Shown here: piece by piece, positions 34,775-44,271 of the stretch
Layout of the letters: each line of letters starts with the position of its first letter
How positions within the stretch are numbered: the first letter of the stretch is position 1
Source: Gilvibacter sp. SZ-19
GTDB taxonomy: Bacteria; Bacteroidota; Bacteroidia; Flavobacteriales; Flavobacteriaceae
Direction of reading: 5' to 3'
NCBI RefSeq assembly: GCF_002163875.1
Contig: NZ_CP019333.1
Coordinates: 2,052,864 to 2,116,863, forward strand
Length of the DNA: 64,000 nucleotides
The notes under the pieces: model-generated
What the model was told of the DNA's origin: nothing
What the model saw: the letters and a program-made list of their open reading frames with translations, nothing else
The model's database searches: none
Made by a program: the position numbers and the translations under genes

Positions 34775-35881
34775 TTGATCACTCTAGGAGATAAGCAATT
34801 TGAAAAGTATTTGTCTGCAACGGATGTGCAGCATGCTGTAAACGGTGTGGCGGTGCGAATTGGAGACGATTTTAAAGATAAGAACCCAGTTTTTCTTGTG
34901 GTTTTGAATGGTGCTTTTTTCTTTGCTGCGGATCTAATCCAGCGTTTTACCTATCCTTGTGAGCTCAGCTTTATAAAAGTTGCCAGTTATGAAGGGCTGC
35001 ACAGTTCTGGAGATATCTCTACAGTTATGGGTGCTGAGCCTTCTCTGAAAGGAAGACATGTTATCGTGGTAGAAGACATAGTGGATTCTGGCAACACCAT
35101 TGAGGCAATTATTGAAATACTGAATCAGGAGCAGGTAGCTAGTTATGCTATAGCTTCGCTTTTCTATAAACCCGAAGCTTACTTAAAATCCTTTCCATTG
35201 GATTATGTAGGGATGGAAATAGAGGACCGTTTCATTGTTGGATACGGCTTGGACTACAACGGCTTGGGCAGAAACTTAAAGGACATTTACATTTTAAAAG
35301 CACAACAAATGACAAATCTCGTATTGTTTGGCCCTCCGGGAGCCGGAAAAGGAACACAAGCCGCATTGATCAAAGATCGTTACGAGCTGGTACACATCTC
35401 TACCGGAGACGTATTCCGTTACAATATGAAGAACAATACCGAGCTGGGACAAGCTGCAAAGGCCTATATGGACCGAGGCGACTTGGTACCCGATTCTTTG
35501 ACTATAGATATGCTGCGTGCAGAAGTGGAGAAGAACCCACAGGCTAAAGGCTTTATTTTTGATGGATTCCCAAGAACCGAAGCGCAAGCTGCCGCCTTGG
35601 ATGAGCTTTTGGAAAGCATGAATTCTTCGGTAAGTGGCTGTGTAGCCTTAGAGGTAGACACTGAGATCTTGGTGGAACGTTTGTTGGAACGCGGTAAGAC
35701 CAGCGGTCGTGCAGACGATCAGGATGAATCTAAGATCCGCAACCGTTTTGACGAATACAACGAAAAAACAGCGGTTTTAAAAGACTACTACCGCAAACAA
35801 GATAAGTTCCACGCTGTAGACGGCGTAGGTTCTATCGACGAGATCACCGCACGCTTAACAGCCGTGATCGATCAGTTATAA
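34775..35881 (+). CDS. Fused hypoxanthine phosphoribosyltransferase - adenylate kinase
   Basis: Two complete enzymes in one 368-residue frame. Residues 1 to about 178 are a purine phosphoribosyltransferase, with the PRPP loop VIVVEDIVDSGNTIEAI and the LNGAFFFAADL loop. From Met179 on lies an adenylate kinase: P-loop LFGPPGAGKGTQ, STGDVFRYN, GFPRTEAQA, and LERGKTSGRADDQ with the short lid. The start is TTG at 34775 (MITLGDKQFEKYL); no ATG is in frame before it. The fusion would join base salvage to adenine nucleotide balance. obgE follows after 22 bases. Confidence 0.93.
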   Translation: MITLGDKQFEKYLSATDVQHAVNGVAVRIGDDFKDKNPVFLVVLNGAFFFAADLIQRFTYPCELSFIKVASYEGLHSSGDISTVMGAEPSLKGRHVIVVEDIVDSGNTIEAIIEILNQEQVASYAIASLFYKPEAYLKSFPLDYVGMEIEDRFIVGYGLDYNGLGRNLKDIYILKAQQMTNLVLFGPPGAGKGTQAALIKDRYELVHISTGDVFRYNMKNNTELGQAAKAYMDRGDLVPDSLTIDMLRAEVEKNPQAKGFIFDGFPRTEAQAAALDELLESMNSSVSGCVALEVDTEILVERLLERGKTSGRADDQDESKIRNRFDEYNEKTAVLKDYYRKQDKFHAVDGVGSIDEITARLTAVIDQL

Positions 35882-35903
35882 TCCGCAGTAAAAAACAGGA
35901 GCC

Positions 35904-36917
35904 ATGACAGAAGGCAACTTTGTAGACTATGTGAAGATACACGTTACTTCTGGTAAAGGTGGTAGGGGAAGTGCGCATTTGCACCGCGAAAAATACATTG
36001 CCAAAGGAGGTCCTGACGGCGGTGATGGCGGTAGAGGTGGACACGTGATCATTAGAGCGAACCCGAACTTTTGGACGCTTTATCACCTGAAATTCAAAAG
36101 GCACTTTAGAGCGGAACACGGCGAAAACGGAGGTAAGCAACGTTCTACCGGTGCCAACGGCCAAGACGTCATAATTGAGGTGCCACGCGGTACGGTGATT
36201 CGCAGAACTGAAGATCAGGAGATCTTGCACGAACTCACAGAAGCCAACCAAGAGATCATTATCGCAGAAGGTGGCAAAGGTGGATTGGGCAACTGGCATT
36301 TTAAAAGTGCAACTCGACAAACACCGCGTTATGCCCAGCCTGGTTTAGAAGGCGAGGAGAAGAATATTACCTTGGAGCTTAAAGTTCTAGCCGATGTTGG
36401 TTTGGTAGGCTTCCCCAATGCTGGGAAATCTACTTTGCTTTCTGTGATCACAGCGGCTAAGCCTAAAATTGCCGCTTACGAATTTACCACCCTAAAGCCC
36501 AATCTGGGTATTGTAGAGTACCGTGATTACCAAACCTTTGTAATGGCAGATATCCCAGGTATTATTGAGGGAGCTGCGGAGGGCAAGGGAATAGGCCATC
36601 GCTTTTTACGTCACATAGAGCGCAACTCCGTATTGCTGTTTTTGGTTCCTGCAGATGCAGACGATATCTACAAGCAGTACGAGATCTTGTTGGATGAACT
36701 CCGCAGATACAACCCAGAGCTCTTAGATAAAGAACGTCTGGTCGCCATTTCAAAGTCCGACATGCTTGACGACGAGCTCAAGGCAGAAATGAAGGCCGAA
36801 TTGGATGAGCAGTTCACCGATGTACCTTATCTTTTTATATCTTCGGTAGCACAAACTGGCTTAATGCCGCTTAAGGATGCGCTATGGAAAATGTTGAATA
36901 CTTCGACCGAAGAATAA
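35904..36917 (+). CDS. obgE: GTPase Obg/CgtA
   Basis: Obg binds the large ribosomal subunit and links GTP level to ribosome assembly. The glycine-rich Obg fold is at 1-160 ([28 protein letters not shown]). The G domain has [12 protein letters not shown] (G1), [14 protein letters not shown] (G3) and SKSDMLD (G4 variant of NKxD). At 337 residues it lacks the long C-terminal extension of some homologues. The next gene begins within its last codons. Confidence 0.95.
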   Translation: MTEGNFVDYVKIHVTSGKGGRGSAHLHREKYIAKGGPDGGDGGRGGHVIIRANPNFWTLYHLKFKRHFRAEHGENGGKQRSTGANGQDVIIEVPRGTVIRRTEDQEILHELTEANQEIIIAEGGKGGLGNWHFKSATRQTPRYAQPGLEGEEKNITLELKVLADVGLVGFPNAGKSTLLSVITAAKPKIAAYEFTTLKPNLGIVEYRDYQTFVMADIPGIIEGAAEGKGIGHRFLRHIERNSVLLFLVPADADDIYKQYEILLDELRRYNPELLDKERLVAISKSDMLDDELKAEMKAELDEQFTDVPYLFISSVAQTGLMPLKDALWKMLNTSTEE

Positions 36918-37423
36918 TACTCCTTTTGTTTTTAGTTTGCATGGTGGTAGGATGCGGCCCGGCTGCCAAATTCGACTACGATCCTGCAACTGACTTTTCG
37001 CAATACAAGACCTATAAATGGTTTCCAACTTTAGAGACCGGAGTCAACGAGTTTGACAATCGCCGTATGATGCGCAGCGTAGATAGCATTTTGCAAAGTA
37101 GAGGCTTTGTAGAAAGCGAGACAGCAGATTTTATGATCAATTTCTATGCGGTGGAAGAGATAGTTCCGCCTAACACCGTAGGGATCGGCATCGGAAGCGG
37201 AGGCGGCGGAATAGCCGTGGGAGGAAGCGGAAGCATACCTGTTGGTGGAAATAAGATCTTACAGACACTTACTTTAGATTTCGTAGATCCTGCTAAGGAC
37301 GAACTCATTTGGCAAGGCGTTGCGGTTAGGAAATACTTTACTACAGCCACTCCGGAGCAAAAAAAGGAACACTATTTGAAAGTAGCTTTAAAATTACTGC
37401 AGTCTTATCCGCCTACCCAATGA
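36884..37423 (+). CDS. DUF4136 lipoprotein
   Basis: A lipoprotein of 179 residues: signal with lipobox VVGC (Cys24), then [19 protein letters not shown], the mark of DUF4136. [11 protein letters not shown] and a Gly-rich loop ([17 protein letters not shown]) follow, and a C-terminal strand [10 protein letters not shown]. Function unknown; such proteins sit on the periplasmic side of the envelope. The ATG lies inside the obgE end (34-base overlap); no later start keeps the signal peptide. Confidence 0.8.
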   Translation: MENVEYFDRRIILLLFLVCMVVGCGPAAKFDYDPATDFSQYKTYKWFPTLETGVNEFDNRRMMRSVDSILQSRGFVESETADFMINFYAVEEIVPPNTVGIGIGSGGGGIAVGGSGSIPVGGNKILQTLTLDFVDPAKDELIWQGVAVRKYFTTATPEQKKEHYLKVALKLLQSYPPTQ

Positions 37424-37485
37424 GGCGTTAAAGAGAAGTAAAAAAGACAGTGCGTTTTAAAAACTTGTGATAGATTTGTCGAGCT

Positions 37486-38457
37486 ATGCGAAAGATCGCC
37501 CTCTTAATTTATTTCCTACTTGCTAGCGGCCTATGTTTTGGGCAAGCAGCTTTGCAGCGTGCTCAAAAGCTCATTGAGCAAAAGAACTACGCGCAATCAG
37601 AAATCATTCTTGCAGAATACCTCAAGACCGACCCTAACAATTTAGAAGCTCAAGAACTCTATGGTGACGCCTTGGGTTATCAGGAAAAATGGGACGAGAG
37701 CATAGTGGTTTACGAAAAACTCGCGCTGAAAAGACCACAGAACGCAGAGTACCATTACAAATACGGAGGTGCAATGGGCATGAAGGCGCTCTCTGTTAAC
37801 AAATTCAAAGCCCTTGGAATGTTGAGCGATATCAAGACGGCTTTTATAACTGCTGCGGAGTTGGATCCGAAGCACATCGATGTGCGTTGGGCTTTGGTTG
37901 AATTCTATATGCAATTGCCCGGTATAGTGGGTGGAAGCGAGCGCAAAGCCCAGCAATATGCGAACGAACTTCTTGCTCTTTCGCCAGTAGATGGATGGTT
38001 GTCTAAAGGCTATATCGCTGAGTATAAAAAAGATTTCCAAGAAGCAGAAAAGGCCTATAAGAAGGCCATAGAAGTGGGCGGTTCCGAGCTTACTTACAAC
38101 AAACTCATAGATCTGTACGAGGCTCATGGCGAAGGGAAGAAAGCCCTAGAGACCAGTCAAGCCTGTTTACTGGCTCACAACAATAATCGTTTACACTATC
38201 AGATCGGGAAGATCGCTGCAACCTATAATATCAATCCGGAGCTGGGTATTAACTGTTTGGTGAAATACATAGAGAACTATACGGTAAAAGACGGTGTGCC
38301 CAAGGATTGGGCCTATTATCGCCTGGCACAGATCTACAGAAACCTAGGAGATAAAGACCAAGCCAAGCAATGGATAGACAAGGCTTTGGCCTCGCGAGCT
38401 GATTTTAAAGAAGCCCGCAAAGAAGCCTTGGTGATCGATCAGATGGCTTGCTGCTAA
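37486..38457 (+). CDS. Secreted TPR-repeat protein
   Basis: A signal peptide (1-19, ending CFGQ) precedes TPR-like helical pairs spread across 323 residues, such as LKTDPNNLEAQELYGDALGY and YRLAQIYRNLGDKDQAKQWI. It ends MACC. TPR proteins act as scaffolds; the partner is unknown. It is 62 bases from the upstream lipoprotein gene. Confidence 0.8.
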   Translation: MRKIALLIYFLLASGLCFGQAALQRAQKLIEQKNYAQSEIILAEYLKTDPNNLEAQELYGDALGYQEKWDESIVVYEKLALKRPQNAEYHYKYGGAMGMKALSVNKFKALGMLSDIKTAFITAAELDPKHIDVRWALVEFYMQLPGIVGGSERKAQQYANELLALSPVDGWLSKGYIAEYKKDFQEAEKAYKKAIEVGGSELTYNKLIDLYEAHGEGKKALETSQACLLAHNNNRLHYQIGKIAATYNINPELGINCLVKYIENYTVKDGVPKDWAYYRLAQIYRNLGDKDQAKQWIDKALASRADFKEARKEALVIDQMACC

Positions 38458-38499
38458 TTCTTAGCTGCGGATGCTTATCTTTACCTTTTAATTTGACAA

Positions 38500-39852
38500 A
38501 TGCGCGTACACTTTATTGCCATTGGCGGAAGCGCCATGCACAATCTCGCTTTAGCTTTACATCATCAGGGCGATCAGGTCACTGGTAGCGACGATGAGAT
38601 CTTTGAACCCTCTTATTCCCGCCTGCAAGCTGCTGGCCTCTTGCCAGACAGTTTTGGATGGGATGCAGCTCGGATCACTCCAGATATAGAAGCGATCATT
38701 CTAGGGATGCACGCCAAGGGAGACAATCCGGAACTGTTAAGAGCCAAAGAGTTGGGGATTCCAATTTTTTCCTATCCAGAGTTTCTGTACCAGCAGTCTA
38801 AATACAAGACACGTGTTGTCATTGGAGGTTCCCACGGCAAGACTTCTATTACTTCCATGATCTTACATGTATTGGACTATGTTGAGAAAGATGTGGACTA
38901 TATGGTTGGCGCCCAATTAGAAGGTTTTGATCGGATGGTTTCACTGAACCCTGCCAACGATTTTATGGTCCTAGAAGGAGACGAATACCTTTCGTCTGCC
39001 TTAGACTTGAGGCCTAAGTTTCACCTTTATAAACCCAACATCGCTTTATTGAGCGGTATTGCTTGGGATCATATCAACGTTTTTCCAACCTTTGAGAATT
39101 ACGTGGAACAGTTCGCGATCTTTTTAGAGCAGATCACTCCCGGAGGAGCCATTGTCTATAACGAAGAGGACGAGCAGGTAAAAGCTGTTGTAGAAGCCTG
39201 TACCCAGCCCATTAAAAAGTATCCGTACCGCACGCCAGACTACGAAGTAGAAGACGGAGAAACCCTTTTGCATACACCAGACGGCCCTATGCCCTTACAG
39301 ATATTTGGCAAACACAACTTAAGTAATTTAGAAGGTGCTCGTTGGATCTGTCAACTCATGGGGGTTGATGCAGAAGATTTTTACGAAGCCATTTCCACTT
39401 TTAAAGGAGCTAGCAAACGCTTAGAGCTGGTGGCAAAGTCTAAATCCGCAGTGGCCTATAAAGACTTTGCGCATTCGCCTTCTAAGGTAGAAGCTACCAC
39501 CAAAGCACTCAAAGGGCAATATCCGGACCGAACGCTATTAGCTTGTGTAGAATTGCATACCTACAGCAGCTTGACCCCAGAATTCCTAGCTCAGTACAAA
39601 GGTGCTTTAGATGCTGCGGATGAGGCCGCGGTATTTTATAGCCCACATGCAGTGGAGATCAAGAAATTGGCGCCGGTATCTGCTGCTCAAATTGAAGCGG
39701 CTTTCCAGCGTAGTGATCTTAAAATATTTACAGATCCAGAGGATTTTCAAGAATTTTTATTTGGCCAAGATCTCAGCGCTAAGAATTTATTGCTGATGAG
39801 TTCTGGGAATTATGGAGGCTTAGATTTTGAGCGCCTAAAATCACTTTACTAG
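38500..39852 (+). CDS. mpl: UDP-N-acetylmuramate:L-alanyl-gamma-D-glutamyl-meso-diaminopimelate ligase
   Basis: Mpl rejoins recycled murein tripeptide to UDP-MurNAc. It is a MurC-like ligase of 450 residues. IAIGGSAMHNLALAL is the N-terminal Rossmann start, VIGGSHGKTSITSM the ATP loop, and FGKHNLSNLEGA and DFAHSPSKVEAT are typical of Mpl, where MurC has DYAHHP. It ends immediately before the next gene, whose ATG follows the stop codon directly. Confidence 0.9.
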   Translation: MRVHFIAIGGSAMHNLALALHHQGDQVTGSDDEIFEPSYSRLQAAGLLPDSFGWDAARITPDIEAIILGMHAKGDNPELLRAKELGIPIFSYPEFLYQQSKYKTRVVIGGSHGKTSITSMILHVLDYVEKDVDYMVGAQLEGFDRMVSLNPANDFMVLEGDEYLSSALDLRPKFHLYKPNIALLSGIAWDHINVFPTFENYVEQFAIFLEQITPGGAIVYNEEDEQVKAVVEACTQPIKKYPYRTPDYEVEDGETLLHTPDGPMPLQIFGKHNLSNLEGARWICQLMGVDAEDFYEAISTFKGASKRLELVAKSKSAVAYKDFAHSPSKVEATTKALKGQYPDRTLLACVELHTYSSLTPEFLAQYKGALDAADEAAVFYSPHAVEIKKLAPVSAAQIEAAFQRSDLKIFTDPEDFQEFLFGQDLSAKNLLLMSSGNYGGLDFERLKSLY

Positions 39853-40503
39853 ATGCGACTAATAGGAGCGTTAATTGTTTTCTTGTTGTTCAGTGGGACT
39901 ATCACGGCTCAAGAAGAGCGTGTTTACGAATTCGATTTACTCGCCATTGATTACGTAACACCTATTGCTGCCAAAGGCTATCCTTCTAAGTCTTATATGG
40001 CGATCAATAGTCAAGACAATAGCTATCAGCTCTACCTCCAAATAGATTTAGAGAACGATGAGGTGGTACTCACCATGATAGATAACAAGGAAGGCTGGTA
40101 TAATTACTCCACCATGGCTTGGTCTGCTTTTGATCAGACAGAAGTTACTATTGTTTTAAAACGGCGAAATCTGAGTCGATCACGCAGGTCTAAACAATAT
40201 AAATTCGATTTTACCCCTAGTGGTATTCGCGATACGCTGATCTCCGATAAAACATTCAAAAGTTTTCGCCTGGAGTGGACCAAAAAGAATCGACAGTTGC
40301 AATACTGTTATGTTGTCGATACTACCTACACCGCAGAGGTTCCCAACATGTCTGCTGAGCTATTTTCTAGCAATGTGGAACTGTTGGAGCAAATCCCCAA
40401 GGGTAGGTTCGAGTCTGTTTTGGTGTACAAAGACGGTGACGCGCTCACACGTACAGACAACTTGGATTATGTGCCAATTGCAGTAAAAGTGGTGGTCAAA
40501 TAG
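39853..40503 (+). CDS. Secreted protein of unknown function
   Basis: I do not recognise this 216-residue protein. It has a signal peptide (MRLIGALIVFLLFSGTITAQ) and a beta-rich mature part with many aromatic and charged residues, for example YQLYLQIDLENDEVVLTMIDN and FRLEWTKKNRQLQYCYVVDT. There is no lipobox or sorting domain. It follows mpl with no gap, so they share a transcript. Confidence 0.75.
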   Translation: MRLIGALIVFLLFSGTITAQEERVYEFDLLAIDYVTPIAAKGYPSKSYMAINSQDNSYQLYLQIDLENDEVVLTMIDNKEGWYNYSTMAWSAFDQTEVTIVLKRRNLSRSRRSKQYKFDFTPSGIRDTLISDKTFKSFRLEWTKKNRQLQYCYVVDTTYTAEVPNMSAELFSSNVELLEQIPKGRFESVLVYKDGDALTRTDNLDYVPIAVKVVVK

Positions 40504-40506
40504 GCG

Positions 40507-40947
40507 CTAAACCCCAAAGGACTTCAAATGGTGGTCTAAATGCTTGTACTGCATTTTGCCCCATTGCTCCTGCGTAAAATGTCCGAACATGGGGTGCGGA
40601 TTCCACTCTTGTTGTTCCTTTCTGTTGTGAAAGGCGTCTATAAGTTCGTTTAAGGTCTGCTTTTCGGCGGCAAAATCTTTTTCTTCTAAGACTTTAAATC
40701 GTTTGGGTGTAGGCAGGTTTTTACGCCATGACTTATCGCTGTACATTGATTTTTTGAACAAACGAGCCATTAGCGACACCTTGGGTTTTTGATATTCGCT
40801 TTTAAGCGCTGTTTTAAGTGGGAATTGACAGTGATGCAGCATCTGCGCTGGGTTCATCTTGCCCCATTGGTTAGCAGCTTCTGGTGTTAATTTATCAATT
40901 CGTGTCTTTATCTCTTGATAGGCTTCAGCATCGAACAAAGAATTCAT
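40507..40947 (-). CDS. DUF1569 family (DinB-like) protein
   Basis: A 146-residue helical protein. NQWGKMNPAQMLHHCQFPL near the N-terminus and HPMFGHFTQEQWGKMQYKHLDHHL (positions only) near the C-terminus carry His residues spaced as in DinB-like metal-binding four-helix bundles, and match DUF1569. Role unknown. It converges with the secreted protein gene (3 bases between) and is divergent from radC. Confidence 0.8.
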   Translation of the reverse strand: MNSLFDAEAYQEIKTRIDKLTPEAANQWGKMNPAQMLHHCQFPLKTALKSEYQKPKVSLMARLFKKSMYSDKSWRKNLPTPKRFKVLEEKDFAAEKQTLNELIDAFHNRKEQQEWNPHPMFGHFTQEQWGKMQYKHLDHHLKSFGV

Positions 40948-40961
40948 TAGCTTGCATTTAG

Positions 40962-41690
40962 GTGGTTTCTTCCCACAAGATACCTAAAAGTTTGACATCA
41001 AAACATAGTTTAAGGCGCGTAAAGGATCGTCCGCCAAGCGAGCGACCTCGTGAAAAACTGCAATTGCGTGGGGCGCAAGATTTATCAAATTCCGAACTAC
41101 TGGCGCTACTGCTGCGTTCTGGAACCGCAAGCGGCTCTGCCATACAACTGGCGGCCCAAGTCTTAGATACTACCGCTCATAAATTAGAAAAATTAAGTAG
41201 AGCTAGTGTGGCCGACCTCTGCCAGATCTCTGGTGTGGGAATGGCCAAGGCGGCGGCTGTTGTAGCTGCTTTTGAACTAGGGCGGCGAGCCCGTTTCCCA
41301 TCCGAAGAAAAACCCCTGCGGATCAACAGCAGTGCGGTAGCCTATCATTGTATGGAACCCTTATTAGGGCATTTGGACCATGAGGAATTCTGGGTGCTTT
41401 TTCTAAACAATGCGCATGGGGTACTGTCGCGTTGTAAGATCAGTAGTGGTGGGTATACGGGTACTCTGGTAGACGTGCGTATAATTCTTAAGAAGGCCCT
41501 TTTGGCCAAGGCGGTTGGGATCATCCTGGTTCACAATCATCCCTCCGGGACACTCAAACCCAGTCAAGCCGATATTGCGCTAACACAAAAGATCGTAAAG
41601 GCGGCCAAAAGTATAGACATCACCGTTCTAGACCATCTTATTGTGACCGAAAAAGCGTACTTTAGCTTTGCAGACAAACACCTATTGTAG
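40962..41690 (+). CDS. radC: RadC-family protein (JAMM/MPN+ domain)
   Basis: Helix-hairpin-helix at about 75-100 (LCQISGVGMAKAAAVVAAFELGRR), then the JAMM metal motif: EFWVLFLNN and HNHPSGTLKPSQAD. RadC was once tied to DNA repair; its true role is uncertain. The longest frame begins at GTG 40962, 14 bases from the divergent gene. A TTG at 40992 (MTSKHSLRRVKD) gives an N-terminus closer to the family. The next gene begins 3 bases after the stop. Confidence 0.9.
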   Translation: MVSSHKIPKSLTSKHSLRRVKDRPPSERPREKLQLRGAQDLSNSELLALLLRSGTASGSAIQLAAQVLDTTAHKLEKLSRASVADLCQISGVGMAKAAAVVAAFELGRRARFPSEEKPLRINSSAVAYHCMEPLLGHLDHEEFWVLFLNNAHGVLSRCKISSGGYTGTLVDVRIILKKALLAKAVGIILVHNHPSGTLKPSQADIALTQKIVKAAKSIDITVLDHLIVTEKAYFSFADKHLL

Positions 41691-41693
41691 CCT

Positions 41694-42983
41694 TTGGATT
41701 CACTGCTTATTTATTGTCCTAAAACCAGTCCCAGACTCACGTATATCTTTAAGCATATCTGTACGCGTCTGCTGGGGATGGAGATCTCTTTTACCTCTGA
41801 GATTCCGCCTTTTGTGGCCCATGCCGGCCCCAAGATCTGGTATGGTCCAAGTGGACAAGGCAGCTCTTTTTTTGTAAAAAGTCACGAGCTATTATTTGAG
41901 CAGGGCGTCGCCGATGTGGAGATCAGGGTAAAGCCCTGGGAAGAGACCGTTGGGTTTTTTCCAACTTCCGTAGACAGTAATCTGCCCTTCGATATTTTTG
42001 CGGCCAGTTTTTATTTGTTGAGTCGCTATGAAGAGTATCTGCCTCATGTAAAAGACAGCATGGGACGTTATCCCGCCACAGCAAGTTTGGCAGCTCGCTC
42101 CGAGTTTTTACACCAGCCTGTTGTAGATATTTGGGCACATAAATTCCTAAGGGCACTAATAGAGGTCTTTCCCGACATAAAATACAAACTCCCCGAGTTT
42201 ACAACCGAGAATTTGATAGATGTTCCTATGGCCTTTAAATACAAGGATAAAGGCTTTTTAAGGAGCTTCTTCGGCTATTTTTCTGATCTGTTTCGTCTGC
42301 GTTTTCGCGCTATTGCCCACCGTACGCGGGTGTTGTTGTTGCTAAGCAAGGATCCGCACAATACCTTTCAATGGTTGGCAGAGGAGAGCAAGAAATCTGG
42401 AGCCAGCTATCGCTGCTTTTTTCAGGTCGGAGATTATTCCTTAGACGACTACAACATCTCTCATCACAAAAAGGCCTATCGAAGCCTTATAAAATCCGCA
42501 GCAGATTATGCACCTGTCGGCTTGCGTATCTCGCATCGCGCTTTAGCCGATTTTGCTCAGCTCAAAGAAGAAAAACGGCGTTTGGAAACTATAACGAACC
42601 GGCCAGTGGAATCGAGTATCAATGCCTCCGGGGTATTGAACATTCCAGAAATATTGCGAGCTCTAGTAGATCTGGAGATCACGGCAAATTATTCCATGGG
42701 TTATACCGAGACCCCAGGGTTTCGAGCGGGTACAAGCAGACCATTTTATTTCTACGATTTGGATTTTGAAGTACAAACCCCCTTGCGCTTGGTTCCCTAT
42801 TGTATAGCACACAGCGCTGTGGAGGAGCTCAACCAAGAACAGATAGAGGAGCTGATCCAAAGATACAGTTCGCAATTAGAAGCTGTTGGGGGCCTTTTAA
42901 CAACCCTCTTGCAAAACGATACCTTTGCCCTTAGTTTTGAAAATCGATTTTGGCGCAACATTTATACGCAAAGACTAAGCTGA
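41694..42983 (+). CDS. Polysaccharide deacetylase-like protein, probably degenerate
   Basis: A 429-residue cytoplasmic protein with the layout of the Bacteroidota deacetylase-like family: an N-terminal DUF7033-like part (FDIFAASFYLLSRYEEYLP), then a NodB-like part with YSMGYTETPGFRAGTSRPFYFYDL. At the places where relatives have an HPS-type motif and a second His, this protein reads VGLRISHRA and VESSINASG, so metal ligands seem lost. The start codon is TTG at 41694. Its stop overlaps the next ATG (TGATG). Confidence 0.65.
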   Translation: MDSLLIYCPKTSPRLTYIFKHICTRLLGMEISFTSEIPPFVAHAGPKIWYGPSGQGSSFFVKSHELLFEQGVADVEIRVKPWEETVGFFPTSVDSNLPFDIFAASFYLLSRYEEYLPHVKDSMGRYPATASLAARSEFLHQPVVDIWAHKFLRALIEVFPDIKYKLPEFTTENLIDVPMAFKYKDKGFLRSFFGYFSDLFRLRFRAIAHRTRVLLLLSKDPHNTFQWLAEESKKSGASYRCFFQVGDYSLDDYNISHHKKAYRSLIKSAADYAPVGLRISHRALADFAQLKEEKRRLETITNRPVESSINASGVLNIPEILRALVDLEITANYSMGYTETPGFRAGTSRPFYFYDLDFEVQTPLRLVPYCIAHSAVEELNQEQIEELIQRYSSQLEAVGGLLTTLLQNDTFALSFENRFWRNIYTQRLS

Positions 42984-43672
42984 TGAATAACCGAAATATC
43001 ACTGACATTTTCTTTGATCTGGACCACACCCTTTGGGATTTCGACAAGAACTCAGGGCTGGCTTTTGAGCGTGTTTTCAAAACCTTTGAAATTCCGTTAC
43101 AGCTGGAAGATTTCTTAGCGGTCTATGAGCCCATTAATTTACAGTATTGGAGACTGTATCGCGAAGAACGTATCGAAAAGCAAGCCTTAAGACGCGGTCG
43201 TTTAGGAGATGCCTTTGCGCAGTTCGAGCTCAGCTATCCGTTAAACACAATAGATGCCATGGCGGAGCAATATATAGAGGAACTTCCCAAAGACAATTAT
43301 CTTTTTGATGGCGCCACAGAACTGTTGGAGTATTTGCAGCCCAACTACAGACTGCATCTAATAACTAACGGTTTTCATGGCGTACAACACAGAAAGATCC
43401 AAAATTCTGGTATCGCTCATTTTTTTGAAACAGTGACTACCTCAGAAGACGTGGGGGCTAAAAAGCCGAACCCCAAGGTTTTTGAGCATGCTTTAGCGCT
43501 TGCCGGTGTAACAGCTACTACCTCTATGATGATAGGCGATAGTTTCGAAGCCGATATACTTGGCGCAGAAGCTGTTGGTTTTAAAACCATCTTTTTCAAC
43601 TACAGGAATCAAGACGTAGCGCAAGGGCGAATCGCTGTGAACTCGCTAGATGCTATTAAAAACCATCTCTAA
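42983..43672 (+). CDS. yjjG: HAD-family phosphatase, YjjG type
   Basis: A haloacid dehalogenase of about 229 residues. The nucleophile Asp is in IFFDLDHTLWDF, the second motif is LITNGF, the Lys is in KKPNPKVFEHAL, and the metal Asp is in MIGDSFEADILGA. LWDF with the helical cap fits YjjG, a pyrimidine 5'-nucleotidase that cleans the nucleotide pool. The ATG at 42983 overlaps the previous stop; the upstream in-frame start at 42950 lies in the preceding gene. Confidence 0.85.
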   Translation: MNNRNITDIFFDLDHTLWDFDKNSGLAFERVFKTFEIPLQLEDFLAVYEPINLQYWRLYREERIEKQALRRGRLGDAFAQFELSYPLNTIDAMAEQYIEELPKDNYLFDGATELLEYLQPNYRLHLITNGFHGVQHRKIQNSGIAHFFETVTTSEDVGAKKPNPKVFEHALALAGVTATTSMMIGDSFEADILGAEAVGFKTIFFNYRNQDVAQGRIAVNSLDAIKNHL

Positions 43673-43728
43673 GGCAATACGCTATTCTATAAAGCGTTGT
43701 ATATTTAGGCAACCCCAAACCTACGCCC

Positions 43729-44268
43729 ATGAGACCGAAAATCTTTTTTCTTCTCGTTTTGTGTTGTGTTCTGAGTTCTTGTATTCGAGACACGGACTTT
43801 GAACAAGCAGATCAGATTACCCTGAGTCCGGAATACGAACTGGATTTGGTGTATTTTACTGTAGACACTTCCATGTTTGAAGCAGCTGGCGAATTGGGGG
43901 ACAGCTTTAAGGTTACCGATACCACTAATATTCGGTTTCTTGACGACAGCTTTATAAGAGAATCTTTGGTGCGAGCCGAGGTTTTCTTTAGACTTACTAA
44001 CAGTATCCCCCGCGATTTCGAGCTAGAGGTAGAGTTCATGACCCTGGCTAACGAAGTGCAATACCAATTTGGTATTCCAATAGCGGCCGGTTCTGTAGGC
44101 GCCCCCGTTATCACTGAGCATATCGAAATATTCGAAACCACAGAAGAGCTGCAAGCTTTGACCAATTCTTCTCGTGTGGTGATCAGTGTGTCTAGTCCAG
44201 AATCTGTTGAGGCTCTGGAAGGAACATTGAACCTACAATCTAAATCCGCTTACTTCCTGGAGTATTAG
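43729..44268 (+). CDS. Lipoprotein of unknown function
   Basis: Lipoprotein signal with LSSC (Cys18), then 160 residues rich in Thr, Ser, Glu and hydrophobic beta-strands. FRLTNSIPRDFELEVEFM suggests an immunoglobulin-like strand pattern. Family not recognised. It opens a same-strand set (43729-49874) and is followed after 3 bases by a beta-barrel-like protein. Confidence 0.75.
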   Translation: MRPKIFFLLVLCCVLSSCIRDTDFEQADQITLSPEYELDLVYFTVDTSMFEAAGELGDSFKVTDTTNIRFLDDSFIRESLVRAEVFFRLTNSIPRDFELEVEFMTLANEVQYQFGIPIAAGSVGAPVITEHIEIFETTEELQALTNSSRVVISVSSPESVEALEGTLNLQSKSAYFLEY

Positions 44269-44271
44269 ATC

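Noticed and set aside
40962-41690. RadC as part of a defence or mobile island
   Set aside because: Neighbours are ordinary chromosomal genes with no integrase, repeats, tRNA end or composition change.
43676-43715. Terminator between the HAD gene and the next lipoprotein gene
   Set aside because: ACGCT/AGCGT form only a 5-base stem with a 9-base loop and no T run.
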